Assembly (NCBI GenBank): GCA_946902985.2 | Contig: OX336392.1 | Span: forward strand, 20,186,716 to 20,250,715 | DNA from: Meconema thalassinum | Taxonomy: Eukaryota > Arthropoda > Insecta > Orthoptera > Tettigoniidae | Direction: 5' to 3' | Length of the DNA stretch: 64,000 nt | Shown here: in pieces, positions 42,453-53,234 of the stretch | Position numbering within the stretch: position 1 is the stretch's first letter | How the letters are laid out: each line of letters starts with the position of its first letter | Program-made: the position numbers and the translations under genes | The notes under the pieces: model-generated | Database searches by the model: none | Seen by the model: only the letters and a program-made list of their open reading frames with translations | What the model was told of the DNA's origin: nothing

Positions 42453-43112
42453 AGCCGATGATAGAAGTAAATGGCGTAAAATTGTATACAACGGAGTTGA
42501 ACAATTAGAACAAGAAGACTAGAAGCTGAAAGGAGGAACCGCAGGAAAGAACGTGTGAATGCAAGGGATGGTGAGCCTGCACAACCATCTGCTGATGCAA
42601 CTAGTATGTGCTGTCACTGCAGTCAAGTGTGTGCTTCCAGAATTGGACTGTTCAGCCATCTGAGATGACATAATACTTCCAAATAACATTGTATTTTACA
42701 TAATATATATTCGTTGACGAATAAATGCCTACCATCATCTATTTGGCGCATATTTGCTTGCTCCTATGGCCCGTTTGATGAAGCGTGCTTTCACGTTTTC
42801 TAGCTTTTCTCAATCACTGGTTTTCAATGTATCCCATATGAGTTCAATCCCATATGTAGCGATGGGGGCGATTGTCGTTTCGAAGAGTCTGATGGACGTT
42901 GCTAGTTTCAGGGATGTGATGTTTTCGATGCTGCACATTGCTGATCTCCCTTGTATGTGAATGCTGAATGTTGAAGCAGTAGGCCGCATTGTATTGCCGA
43001 GGTATTTAACAGAGTTTGCTACCCCTTTTACTTCACCAAATGCAGAGATACCAAGAGTCATTGTGGAATTTCTTTCACCCTTCATTCTATAGACGTGTGT
43101 ATACCAAACGCC

Positions 43113-44225
43113 TCTGAAAATTTATTTTATTAAAAGTACTGAAGTTTGAATCTTGTTTTAATGAATTGTCTTGAAGAAATTAAATATTATTGAAAACCAA
43201 ATAGCCTAAATAATTAAATCGGTCGGTGTTGGAAAGTATTAAGCCAGTTTTCACTACTCTTCAGGAGATAGATAAAACGTCATTGACAGAACAGAACTTA
43301 ACAAACACACTATATTAGTCATCTATGTTGTGAAGCAACTATTCAGGTTATATTGTGTTAGCGGAATATTAATTTTAATTTAATAAATATATTTTTGTAA
43401 TTAATTTGGCAAATTGACTTAATGCCTTTCAGCTCCGTGGTCAGTTAAGTGCACTTTAAAGCCATCCAGAATGAATATTTCACATGATATTTTATTTTAA
43501 AATGGATTTGTAACATACAAACCACCTGAACCCTGTACAAATGTAATTTACCATAGCACTGTATTGCTATATAAACACGCGGGAATCTTGCACTGCGGCC
43601 AACATTAAGTACGGAATACGGCGCTGAAAGGCAGCAGGTCGTTGACTTAATGCTTTTCTCCTCTGATCGTACTGCATGTAGCAGTGGTTTCTGGCTTAAA
43701 CGCACAAAACAAATTGCTTTGTGATGGATTTTGCCGTGCCAGTGAGCTTCCGTGCTTTTACTTCTGCTCGTTAGATGAAAATGTTTTGTGTGTAGCTTAA
43801 ACAGAAGGCTGGCTTAATTCTTTCCTATGCATTTCCAGGGTCAATACTTCAGAATACTAATTCTTAAAAACATGACCATCTTTGACTTAATGTTTTCATC
43901 TCCGATCGATTCAATTACGTTTTGCTTTGTGAGGTAGAACTGAGAAGAAGTACGTTCGATCCCCATCTCAGTCATGATACAATGGTTTTCTAAGGTTTTC
44001 TATATCTAAACCAAGCAGATGCTGAGAATGTACCTCAATAAAGGTCAAGGCCACCTCCTACCCAAATCCTACACGTAATTAAAATATACACACTAGTACA
44101 GCCATCACAATAACTCTGGTTATCAGACAGATTTCCTACGTTATAGTCACTTCTTTCTAATTTCTACGCTCAGTTACAATCACAGCCATGACAATGTCTC
44201 ATGTTATCACTCACACCCCAATAAC
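43113..44225. other. Mostly unassigned; SINE-like remnant near the right end
   Basis: No gene seen in 43113-43950. At 43950-44125 the order GTTCGATCCCCATCTCAGT (B box-like), AGATGCTGAGAATGTACCTC, AATAAAGGTCAAGGCCACCT looks like a decayed tRNA-derived SINE. The minus frame 43445-43705 has no recognised domain. Confidence 0.35.
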
Positions 44226-44229
44226 TCTG

Positions 44230-44690
44230 TTAACAGGACAAAGCAAATAAATTCGTATTTCTTTCGGTTGAAAATTAAAGACAGTCCTTTAAACACGTGT
44301 GGAAACGAAGATCAAACAGTCAATCATTTAATAATTTCATGTTTTAAATTCGATAAAGAAAGGGAAATATTTCGGAAAAATTTGGTCGACAAATATGGGA
44401 AATGGATGTTTAAAAAGAGAAAAAATAATGGAATTTTACAGTAATGATTTGTAATGAAATAGAGATAGACAGATTGTACAGTGTCATGCCAAAATATTGA
44501 TTGTTCATATATAAATTAAAATTAGTTCGATTTAGATCGGTCCTAGAATAATAGAGTATAATAACAAATGGTAATACAGGCAGTAACATATTAATATAAA
44601 CAAGGCAAAGAAACTAAAACTTAGCCATAGAATAGTAATATTAGAGAATAAGAGTTAATTTAAGTATAAATAATTTCATATTTTGAACTT
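44230..44690 (+). mobile_element. LINE D 3' end, plus copy
   Basis: The coding remnant 44236-44443 reads KQINSYFFRLKIKDSPLNTC, GNEDQTVNHLIISCFKFDKE and REIFRKNLV. Its pattern C-G-N-E-D-x-T-x-x-H-x5-C is the C-terminal zinc-like motif found after RNase H or RT in several LINE clades. The 3' UTR 44445-44690 is shared with the minus copy at 39029-39250 and 37968-37989. Confidence 0.75.
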
Positions 44691-44725
44691 AAAGCATGCT
44701 GTATTACTTTCATTGTAATAGAGCA

Positions 44726-45521
44726 TTCCCCAGCGGCTCACATCTCGTGGGAAGTGGTTTGGCGACCATGGGACCCCAGCTGAGTTCGGCATTATCCCTC
44801 CGTCTTCTTTCCTGTCGACCTCTCTTCGTCAACTCTTGTTCTTTTCCAACCCCGGCAGTATTAGGGTATCCGAGGCTTAGGGAGTCTCTTCCTTTCTGCC
44901 CTCATTGGCCCTGCTCTCATGTTTCCTGGTCCCTTATTCTTCCAGTGATCAGCCTTGTTTTTCTTTTCATCATAGTACCTTTTCTCTTTAAGATTCCCGC
45001 CCTGTTTTTATGAATTGGCTCCCCGTGTCTCTACATTATATTTTGTGAGTTTTGTTTTGTTTTGAATCTCAACCACATTTTGTAAGTACTTTCTTTGTAA
45101 ACTCCATTTTGTAAGTATTTCCGATCTAAACTCAATTTTGTAAGAATTTTCAATCTAAACTGAATTTTGTCAGTACAGTATTCGAATCGCGGGCTTCCAC
45201 ATATTGTGAGTATTTTGAATCTATCATAAATTTTCTAAGCATTTTCAATTTCTATTGGATTTTGTAAGTATTTTGGATTTGAATTGCATTTTGTTTAGTA
45301 TTTCGAATCTACATTGCATTTTGTAAGTATTTTGAACCTGAACTACATTTTGTGCGTATATTTCAATCTAAATTCCTTTTGTGAGTATTTTCAGTCTCAC
45401 GTACAGTAATTATCGTTCTGGTTTCCATTTCATTGTCATTTTCGCTATCACCCAGACCATTAGGGGCCGATAACCTAGATGTTAGGCCCCTTAAAACAAC
45501 AATTATCATCATCATCATGTA
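44726..45521 (+). mobile_element. Repeat M with (ATC)n tail, copy 2
   Basis: Same blocks as 36415-37614, with the degenerate 29-bp ATTTTGTAAGTATTTT repeats at 45045-45400 but without the 58-bp expansion. Ends with CATTAGGGGCCGATAACC, GTTAGGCCCCTT and ATCATCATCATCAT. Confidence 0.65.
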
Positions 45522-45652
45522 ATGGAACATGCTGCAGATAAATTGAAAAAAAAGATACAGTCCGTCTGAAAGACTAGACGTTATATCATTTCAAATGACG
45601 CATGCTGCAAATCCTACACATGTTAGAAAGGCTCAGGAAGGCTTCTCCCCAT

Positions 45653-47201
45653 GACTCTTTCAACAGACTCCATTACCCATTAACTTAGGCTTCCCGCGCG
45701 GGCAACTCTTTAAGGGTCACCCTGTATTTGAGTCTGACATCTTTTACAACCCTTTAAGAGTCACCCATTATTTGAATCTGATATCTTGCAAACCTCTTTA
45801 AGGGTCACCCGGCATTTGAATTGAATCTAACATACTGTACACCTCGTTAAGTGTCACCCTGTAATTTGCTCTGACATCCTGCACACCTCTTTAGGAGGCA
45901 CCCTGTATTCTTATCTGGCATCTTGTATATCTCTTTAGACGTCACCCTGCATTCTTGTGTGACATCTTGTACAACTCTTTAGGAGTCACCCTGTATTCTT
46001 GTCTGACATCTTGTGCACCTCTTTAGGAGTCACCCTGTATTATTCTCTGTCATATTTACTCTTTAAGAGGCACCCTGTATTCTTATCTGGTATCTTGTAT
46101 ATCTCTTTAGGAGTCACCCTGTATACTTATCTGGCATCTTGTACTGTATTTTGCTCTGACATCCTGCACATCCTGTATTCTTGTGTGACATCTTGTAAAC
46201 CTCTTTAGGAGTCACCCTATATTATTGTCTGACATCTTGTGCACCTCTTTATGAGTCACCCTGTATTCTTCTCTGCCATCTTGTACACCTCTTTAAGAGT
46301 CACCTTGTAGTCTTATCTGGCATCTTGTATATCTCTTTAGTAGTCACCCTGTATTCTTATCTGGCATCTTGTACCGTATTTTGCTCTGACATCCTGCACA
46401 CCTCTTTAAGAGTCACCTTGTATTCTTATCTGGCATCTTGTATATCTCTTTAAGAGTCACATTGTATTCTTATCTGGCATCTTGTATATCTCTTTAGGAG
46501 TCACCCTTTATTGTTATCTGGCATCTTGTACTGTATTTTGCTCTGACATCCTGCACACCTCTTTAGGAGGCACCCTGTATTCTTATATGGCATCTTGTAT
46601 ATCTTTTTAGAGGTCACCATGTATTCTTGTGTGACATCTTGTATTCTTGTCTGACATCTTGTGCATCTCTTTAGGAGTCACCCTGTGTTCTTCTCTGCCA
46701 TCTTGTACACCTCTTTAAGAGTCACCTTGTATTCTTATCTGGCATCTTGTATATCTCTTTAGGAGTCACCCTGTATTCTTATCTGACATCTTGTACTGTA
46801 TTTTGCTCTGACATCCTGCACATCTCTTTAGGAGGCACCATGTATTCTTATCTGGCATCTTGTATATCTCTTTAGATGTCACCCTGTATTCTTGTGTGAC
46901 ATCTTGTACAGCTCTTTAGGAGTCACCCTGTATTCTTCTCTTCCATCTTGTGCACCTCTTTAGGAGTCACCCTGTATTCTTCTCTGCCATCTTGTACACC
47001 TCTTTAAGAATCACCTTGTATTCTTAACTGGCGTCTTGTATATCTCTTTAGGAGTCACCCTGTATTCTTCTCTGGTATCTTGTACACCACTTTAGGAGTC
47101 ACCCTGTATTCTTTTCGCTTCGCTCAAAGCCCCAGGTCGCTCGACGCCCCAGGACTCTTTCAACGGACTCCATTAACCATTAACTTCGGCTTCCCGCGTG
47201 G
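45653..47201 (+). repeat. 44-bp tandem array bracketed by 49-bp direct repeats
   Basis: About 30 degenerate units of 44 bp with the core CTCTTTAGGAGTCACCCTGT and ATTCTTATCTGGCATCTTGT run from about 45702 to 47115. A variant block CTGTATTTTGCTCTGACATC appears four times (about 46148, 46378, 46535, 46800) at unequal spacing. GACTCTTTCAAC(A/G)GACTCCATT ... GGCTTCCCGCG occurs at 45653-45701 and again exactly 1500 bp later at 47153-47201; a partial third copy lies at 47233-47268. No coding potential. Confidence 0.92.
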
Positions 47202-47269
47202 CTACATGACGTCACGTACTCGCCGTCCTTTACCCATTAACTTAGGCTTCCCGCGCGGCTGCATGACGT

Positions 47270-48005
47270 CACTTCCGTCTCCCTAACGCAACCGTCTCCG
47301 TCCCGCATAACTTTAGACTCAAGCATAACGACGAAGTCGACAAGATCATTTGAAATGATAATAAAACTTACACCCTAATACACGGGGCCATATGATCACG
47401 ATGGCTCAAAGCCTCTAAAGGAATTGACAACAACAATAATAATTTGTTTCACCGACATGCTGAAAAGTGGATAATTAGGCCACTTTATATGTGACTTCAC
47501 TTGTCTTAATTTTGCCATCCCCTCACAAGAGCCAAAGTATACATTGGTTTATCTAGAAACTGGCGGTGTTCTGCAATTGTGAGACATGTTCTGTACAGCC
47601 CGGATCTAGGAACAAGAAGATCGGGACCGTCCCAGCCATTCAGTGAGAATCCCTCCACTCTCTTGATTCGATGTAATTGAGGCAAATGTTAGGAAGGAGA
47701 CGACCGCGGCCTTAAGTTAAGAACCATCCCGTAATTTATATTGTCTGTGTTAAAAGCATTTCTTAGCAGACAAAGTAGGGCTAAAGGGCTCGGAAAGGTT
47801 TCAAATTAGGAGTCCTAAAGAGCTCTATCAAACTAAAAGACTAAATCTCATAAATCACATCTGGGCTAAATGCAATTTCAGAAAACCGCCTAAAGACGCT
47901 TGTGTCTTAACTCGTTATCTTTTTGATTCAAATCCCAGCCAAATTAACTTAATTACATAATTGTTTCTTTAATGTGTTCTTTGGTTGAATACCCTGAAGC
48001 ATTTT
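47270..48005. other. Unassigned, with an S4-like scrap
   Basis: GCGGCCTTAAGTTAAGAACCATCCC at 47707-47731 resembles the S4 leader. Otherwise nothing recognised. Confidence 0.3.
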
Positions 48006-49078
48006 TAGCCTACTTTTCACATTTTGCAAAAATGAGGAAAAAGTAGACTTATGAGATCGGGCAAATTCCCCTATCAACTCCTAAACGGCTGCAGCAATCG
48101 AAACAAAAGTTGGTAGGAGTAAAGATCTATACCTGAATATCTCACGGCCATATTTGAAAATGATGTCAGTGCTACCAACTGCTAAAAAGTCGCAATTGAA
48201 ATTTGAGCTCCATATTGGATATCTTGGAAGGTATGAATGGGAGCTATTTCAAAATTGGCACACGTATAGATAATAATATTGCAGTTTAATTTCCAGGAGG
48301 CCATACACCGCAGTGCTACCAACATGATTCTAAGCCTGCTGAGAGGTCCAACTTAAAATACATGTAACTTCTATACTATCATTTGGATTTCAACCAAATT
48401 CCGTGTGTGCTTTGTGTACCATAATAGATATGTCTATGCCGATTCTTAAGAGTAACCATGGATGCCAACTGTTAATAAATACTGCCTCTATTTTTGTTAC
48501 CCTAATATCAATATATCAGAAAGTATGCAATCCAATAGCTCTAAACTTTGCAGACGTATAGTACCTGGCATTCTAAATTAATTTGCAGTAACTAATATAC
48601 GTCAGTGCTGCCAACATGATTCTAAGCCTGCTGATAGGTCCAATTTTAAAATGCATGTAACTTCTATACTAACTAATGGATTTCATTTAAAATTGACACA
48701 ACAATAGATCATATTATTTCAGATTATTTCTGACCAATACATCTATGTCATTGTTGCCAACATGATTTTACGTGCGCTGTTAGATATAATGTTTAACTGC
48801 ATGTAACGTCCATGCTATCCATTGGACTTCAACCAAATTTTGTATTCTGTACCTTCAGAGATGGAACTAAGAATATATTCAGTCACCAGGGCTGCCAACT
48901 GTAGTTCTCTATTAGGCTACATTATGCCAGGTATACAGTATTTCGAACTAATCAGAAATTTCGATATTACCAACTTAATTTCGTCATTATTCTAGATAGA
49001 TCCATATAGATTAATCATTGGCATGAATCTTAAATTTTAAGAAAAGTAGGCTCTTTAGTTTTTCACGGAACTTCTTGT
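48006..49078 (+). mobile_element. Family A array element, copy A3
   Basis: 5' hairpin TAGCCTACTTTTCACATTTT / GAAAAAGTAGACTTATGAG, then the CTAT.AACTCCTAAACGGCT block; the GTCT microsatellite is deleted (GATCGGGCAAATTCCCC). About seven monomers with GCCAAC words follow, at about 48170, 48310, 48465, 48610, 48755 and 48890. It ends with GAAAAGTAGGCT, the stem-loop AGTTTTTCACGGAACT and TCTTGT. Confidence 0.65.
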
Positions 49079-49730
49079 TTTTTTCTTGAAAAATCTTCAC
49101 ACTAAAAGTAGTTATGAGGGCTTAAGTGAAAATCTTCATTGACTCACATTAGCGCTCATAGTAGTAGAAAAGGTAAACTGATAATCTAATCGACCAGAAA
49201 TGGTTGAGTTGCATTGACTCACACTAGAGCTCGTGGTGTTAGAAAAGGCAAATCTAATTGACCGGATATGGTGTCTAGCGCGTGTTATCATGCCGGCACC
49301 TCGTAAGGAAAAGTGGAGAAAACAATGAAAGTTAATTACAAATGCACCAAGAAATAAATAGTGTTCATGGGAGGTCTATTCTATGATATTAAAGGTTGTC
49401 ATCAACATTGAGTCGCATCATGGTGTTTGAAGCTATTGCCTTAGCAAACAAAAGTTTGGTGCTTTTCAGTCGGTCAACACGAATGTACCCAAATGAGATG
49501 GTTGTTCCGTAATCCTCAAATAATATTACATGAGATTAATAAATACACTTGGATAACCAGTTTCGATCGTCAAGCGATCATCATCAGATCCATTACACTT
49601 AGGCTGTAAAATCTATGTCTGAAAGTATGGATGAAAATATTTACAATATATACACTTATTTAGTTTCAGTATTAGTTAAGATAATCCATTTATTTTATTT
49701 TATTTTATTTTATTTAGTCGATTTACCCGT
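49079..49730. other. Unassigned sequence
   Basis: No gene recognised; a (TTTTA)n run is at 49690-49716. Confidence 0.3.
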
Positions 49731-49734
49731 TAGG

Positions 49735-49980
49735 TTGGTGGTTCCCACGGACTCAGCGAGGGAACTCACCACTACCGCCTCTATGGGCAGTGTCCTGGAG
49801 CTTGGAACATGTGGTCGGTATGGATACAACTGGGGAGGTGTGATCAGCACGTCGCCCAGGCGGCCTCACCTTCAAAGCGAACAGGGGCCTAATGAGGGGA
49901 GGGATTGGAAGGTTAGGATGGATAGGCAAGGAAGAGGGAAGGAGACGGCCGTGGCCTTGAAGAAGGTACTGCCCTCGTAA
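49735..49980 (+). mobile_element. SINE S4-leader-type repeat fragment
   Basis: ACTGGGGAGGTGTGATCAGCACGTCGCCCAGGCGGCCTCACC (49828-49869), ACAGGGGCCTAATGAGG, GGCAAGGAAGAGGGAAGGAG and GGCCGTGGCCTTGA form a conserved series that in related sequence precedes the S4 body. The 121-codon frame here is therefore not a gene. Confidence 0.5.
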
Positions 49981-52946
49981 ATTGAATTATATTGAGACCA
50001 CGGTGGCTGTATTGGCAAATATGAAGAAAGTTATGGCTGTCATAGTTGTGACGTGGATATTCATGACGTAGGCACGGATGACGCAGACTTCATGCAAGTA
50101 GGCTGGTTGAGCTGAGATTCTTGGTGACGTCATGATTTCGTTAGAGAAAGATCTGAGATTTACGACGCAGTCGCAGGGAAACGTGGAATTGTGCTAAGGA
50201 AGAAGTTACGCTATTGGAGGAGAGACTCGAACCAATGAATGATAGTTTGGAGGGAGACGGAGATTACTGAAACTACCATATTTAATTACTTTTGGAATGC
50301 AGAATTGTGGAAATCCATTTTCAGTTATGGCATTGATTTGAAAATTTGAAGAAATTAATTTTGAGTTTTTGAAATTTGAAAATCCGTCAAGTATAGCCAA
50401 AGTTAGAACCTCTAGCAATGACGGAGGAACAAGCTATGGAAGGGATGGACACGCCCCTTAAGAAGTTGATAAAAGGTCTTGCACAGCAGAGAGAAGCTCT
50501 CATATCTCATAGATATCTCATGTGTCTCATATTTCTGAGAACATATAGTCGTTTTTCTGAGTTGGTCAGACTTCGAGTGATTACAGTGAAGCAAGTCGTC
50601 TTTAGCGTGCGTGGTAAAGCCCACCGCATCGAACGAGCACGGAGCAGTGCAGCAGTACCATTTTACGGTGATTGAAACTAGGCGAAGTTGAAACGCACAC
50701 ATTAACGAGTCTACAAGAATATATATCAAGAGTTGACTAATGCCTGTATGCTAATTCTATTGTGCATTACAGTATTAAAGTGTGTAGTAAAGTTGAACAT
50801 TTTCACGATTATAATTTGGAAGATATTGGCATTTTAAGACGGCAGACAAAAGTGATTTTCTCGCCACCTGAGAAGCACTTTTATAACACCACATTCTACG
50901 CTACGGCTGACACGTGTATTGCAACCGTGATACTACATATTGCATTTGGTGATACAACGCTACATTCTAATATGCAACAATATAATATGGCAGTTCTTTC
51001 AACTATTATAACGGAAGTGGAGATGGAAGGCTAAGGACTTTAATGCAAATGGGACATATATCAATGGAGTGAAATAGCAGCATGGAACTTCGCTAATCGT
51101 CTTTCTACAAAAGCGAGCATGTAGTGAACATCCAACTACACTCATGCCTCGTAGTCCATCGCTGAATTATATCAAATGGCAGTGGAAATACCTTCATACT
51201 CCACAACTATGAATATTTCTACGGAAATAACTGCAATAAACTTCATGGCGAATTTCTACCAGAACTTCAGGGAACTATCAAGAGAGGCCAGGGTGGACCC
51301 GGCTCACAAAGAAGAGTTTTGCCAGAACTTCAGGGAACTTTCAAGAGAGGCCAGGGTGGACCCGGCTCACAAAGAAGAGTTTTGCCAGAAGGATGTCTAT
51401 CGTCTACACGGAGCAGTGCAATTTCCGGAGGAGGAAGCAGTTCTATTCTCCGAGGGCACTGGTTCCAGGTTCGAGGTCGGAGCACATTTTTACGCTGGTA
51501 AAATGGAACCATCAGCAGTCTTCTTTGGAAATTTTCCTCTGGAACTTCAATCAACAGATAAGGTAGTCGTGAACGTTTCTTGTTTTATTTGAGCCATTTA
51601 GCGATATCTGAGCAACCATTTTTCCCATATTTTTTGTCCTACATATTTTGCCCCATTTTCTTGCTTGATATTTCTGTACTCAGTACACTTCGATGATTTA
51701 TGCCTTTTTCGACGATTTATTGAGACATTGTTATGTCATTGGCATATTTAAATAATTTTGGATCAGTTGAGACTGATAATATTGATTCTTTCAGTAATTT
51801 GCATATTTTTGTAGTCACGATTTGACTGTAAAGCTAACGATTTTCTTTGGCAGATTGGAATTCAGACAGCGTGTCACTTTATTAAAGTAATTCTATTCAG
51901 TTAATTACTTTGACCGATTTTCTGTCATCCTCAAGAAAGAAGAATAATTAAAAGATTTTAGAGCGTTAAAATCTATTACTGTATCGACGATCTTGGAAAT
52001 ACTAGTCGTTTTATGAGCATGATTGCAACATAGACATTTATCGTCAGTTATGAAATACCATTGCATTATAGACAATTTTATGAAATATGAACTTTGATTA
52101 CAATTTATTGAATACACTAAAGTAATGAACATTTGATAGGAGTTTTTCACGATTATAAAATGGAACAATAATGTTTGCATTCCACAGTCTAATTGGATTC
52201 TATTCGACTATTTATGCAGTTTAGATGAACTTTGATTGAAGATAGTATTTTTATTCTGCGTTACTTTGAAGATATTAATCTCCATTTTGATAGACCAGGA
52301 AGGCGTTTATAATCGTATTTGCTATTAAATTAATTTGTGATTGGCAAATTTTTACTTCATATCGATTCATGAATGAAACCCACGAAGGTTAAATATAATA
52401 ACAGTTTTGAAACAATTAATGAATATAAGAATTTTTAAAGTGGAACTATGGATGTATAATCGTTAGTTCAGTGGACGTGTAAAAGTCACTGATGAATAAT
52501 GCCCTTGAATAAGTGAAGGAGAATCCCACAGTAATATTAATGATGTTGAAGAATTTGTAAGTGGAGGTTTTTTGTATGTATTGTGGAAGATTTTGATGCC
52601 ATATATATGGAGATATATGATGAATTCTGGGCCTATTTTGTGCAATTTTGTGCGTTTTGGAGCGAGGTATTTTTCCGCTGAGTGGATTGTCCAGGTCCTT
52701 TGAAAATTAATTATGTGAAGTGACTGTTAAAATTAACAAGAGTGTTTAAACAATTTGAGATAACGATTTTGAATGGAGGTTACCGTCACAAATAATAATA
52801 ATAATAATTATTAAACCTTATTAAACCTGAATTTGAAACTTAAATATAACTAACCTTCATTGGTCGCTTATATTAACCCGATTTGAGTAATTATCTACCG
52901 GATAAACGTGTGGTTTAATGTATTTCTAAAAAAAATTAATATAATA
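49981..52946. other. About 3 kb unassigned, with an in-frame 63-bp duplication
   Basis: No domain recognised on either strand. The frames 50418-50675 and 51176-51592 (+) are the longest. The latter has a 63-bp tandem duplication (51259-51321, 51322-51384; one mismatch) giving FRELSREARVDPAHKEEFCQ twice. No homology can be claimed. The region may be part of a retroelement whose LTR-like part lies at 57142-57960, beyond the Helitron. Confidence 0.4.
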
Positions 52947-53039
52947 CTAGGGCGCCCGTACTGCTCCGCAGCATAACTTTTCGGTTTTGGAATTAAAAAA
53001 TTACGTCATTATGTAATAGTTTATAACCTTTTTTAAAAT

Positions 53040-53212
53040 TACTTCCTTCCAGACAATGTTCGCTGTGCGTCGACACTTAGTTTTAAATGATTTTCATCGG
53101 GATAAGGCAACATAAAACATTCCATGGCCTAAAACAGGATCAGGCAAGTAGATTCCAACCCTATGAAGATTTTGACGTTGTGCTTTGTTGATTGTAATAC
53201 AAAACGCTAGTG
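53040..53212 (-). pseudogene. Helitron Pif1-like helicase, C-terminal fragment
   Basis: The minus frame reads FRITLAFCITINKAQRQN, then LHRVGIYLPDPVLGHG, MFYVALSR, a stop, and on in frame KSFKTKCRRTANIVWKEVIL to about 53035. INKAQ(G)Q is the last helicase motif, and 'GIYLP.PVF.HGQLYVALSR...NIVxKEVL' is the usual end of Helitron RepHel proteins. One premature stop (CGA-TGA) interrupts an otherwise collinear tail. Upstream, homology is lost at about 53215-53240, where the 703-bp array begins. Confidence 0.88.
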
Positions 53213-53234
53213 TAATACGAAATTTCCGTCATCA

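Larger units (their letters stand above)
41402..42737 (+). mobile_element. LINE C 3' end, inserted in LINE B and itself interrupted
   Basis: The first part (41402-41591) reads WAVHVVRMADTRLPKRIMYS, LKNGLRNHGGQLKRY, FKECQIDTVNWETTADD. The second part (42453-42680) continues RSKWRKIVYNGVEQLEQ, RRLEAERRNRRKERVNARD, and the zinc-finger-like CCHCSQVCASRIGLFSHLR. This C-terminus (RLPK...L.nG.R..GGq.kRy...lk.s...... W...A.DR..WR) is a well-known LINE feature. The DNA transposon 41592-42452 lies exactly between the codons for TADD and RSKW. Confidence 0.88.
40940..43112 (-). mobile_element. LINE B minus copy, split by LINE C
   Basis: The right part (43112 to 42738 on minus) gives VKYLGNTMRPTASTFSIHI, IAPIATYGIELIWDTLKTSD and KYAPNR. 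The left part (41401 downward) continues MTYILAKETFF, AMLNRQWTDTNQTQR, LAIHGFHHKICIITKYHQTD and a decayed C/H motif, with an (ATT)n-like tail near 40985-41000. The reading frame is continuous across the gap: KYAPNR on one side, MTYILAKETF on the other. TCTATTTGGC occurs at both borders (41392-41401 and 42738-42747). Confidence 0.88.

Noticed and set aside
45999..46208. Small membrane-like protein
   Set aside because: Translation of the 44-bp tandem array.
45653..47201. CRISPR array
   Set aside because: Units are contiguous degenerate 44-mers with no unique spacers, in eukaryotic repeat DNA with no cas genes.
49615..49980. A 121-aa host protein
   Set aside because: Its second half is the conserved leader of a dispersed SINE-type repeat; the first half is AT-rich with a (TTTTA)n run.
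50206..50729. Overlapping frames on both strands (50206-50418 and 50412-50729 minus; 50418-50675 plus)
   Set aside because: No family similarity recognised and no supporting promoter, splice or poly(A) pattern.
51176..51592. Confident host exon
   Set aside because: Open frame with an in-frame duplication, but no recognisable domain or splice context; kept only as a finding.
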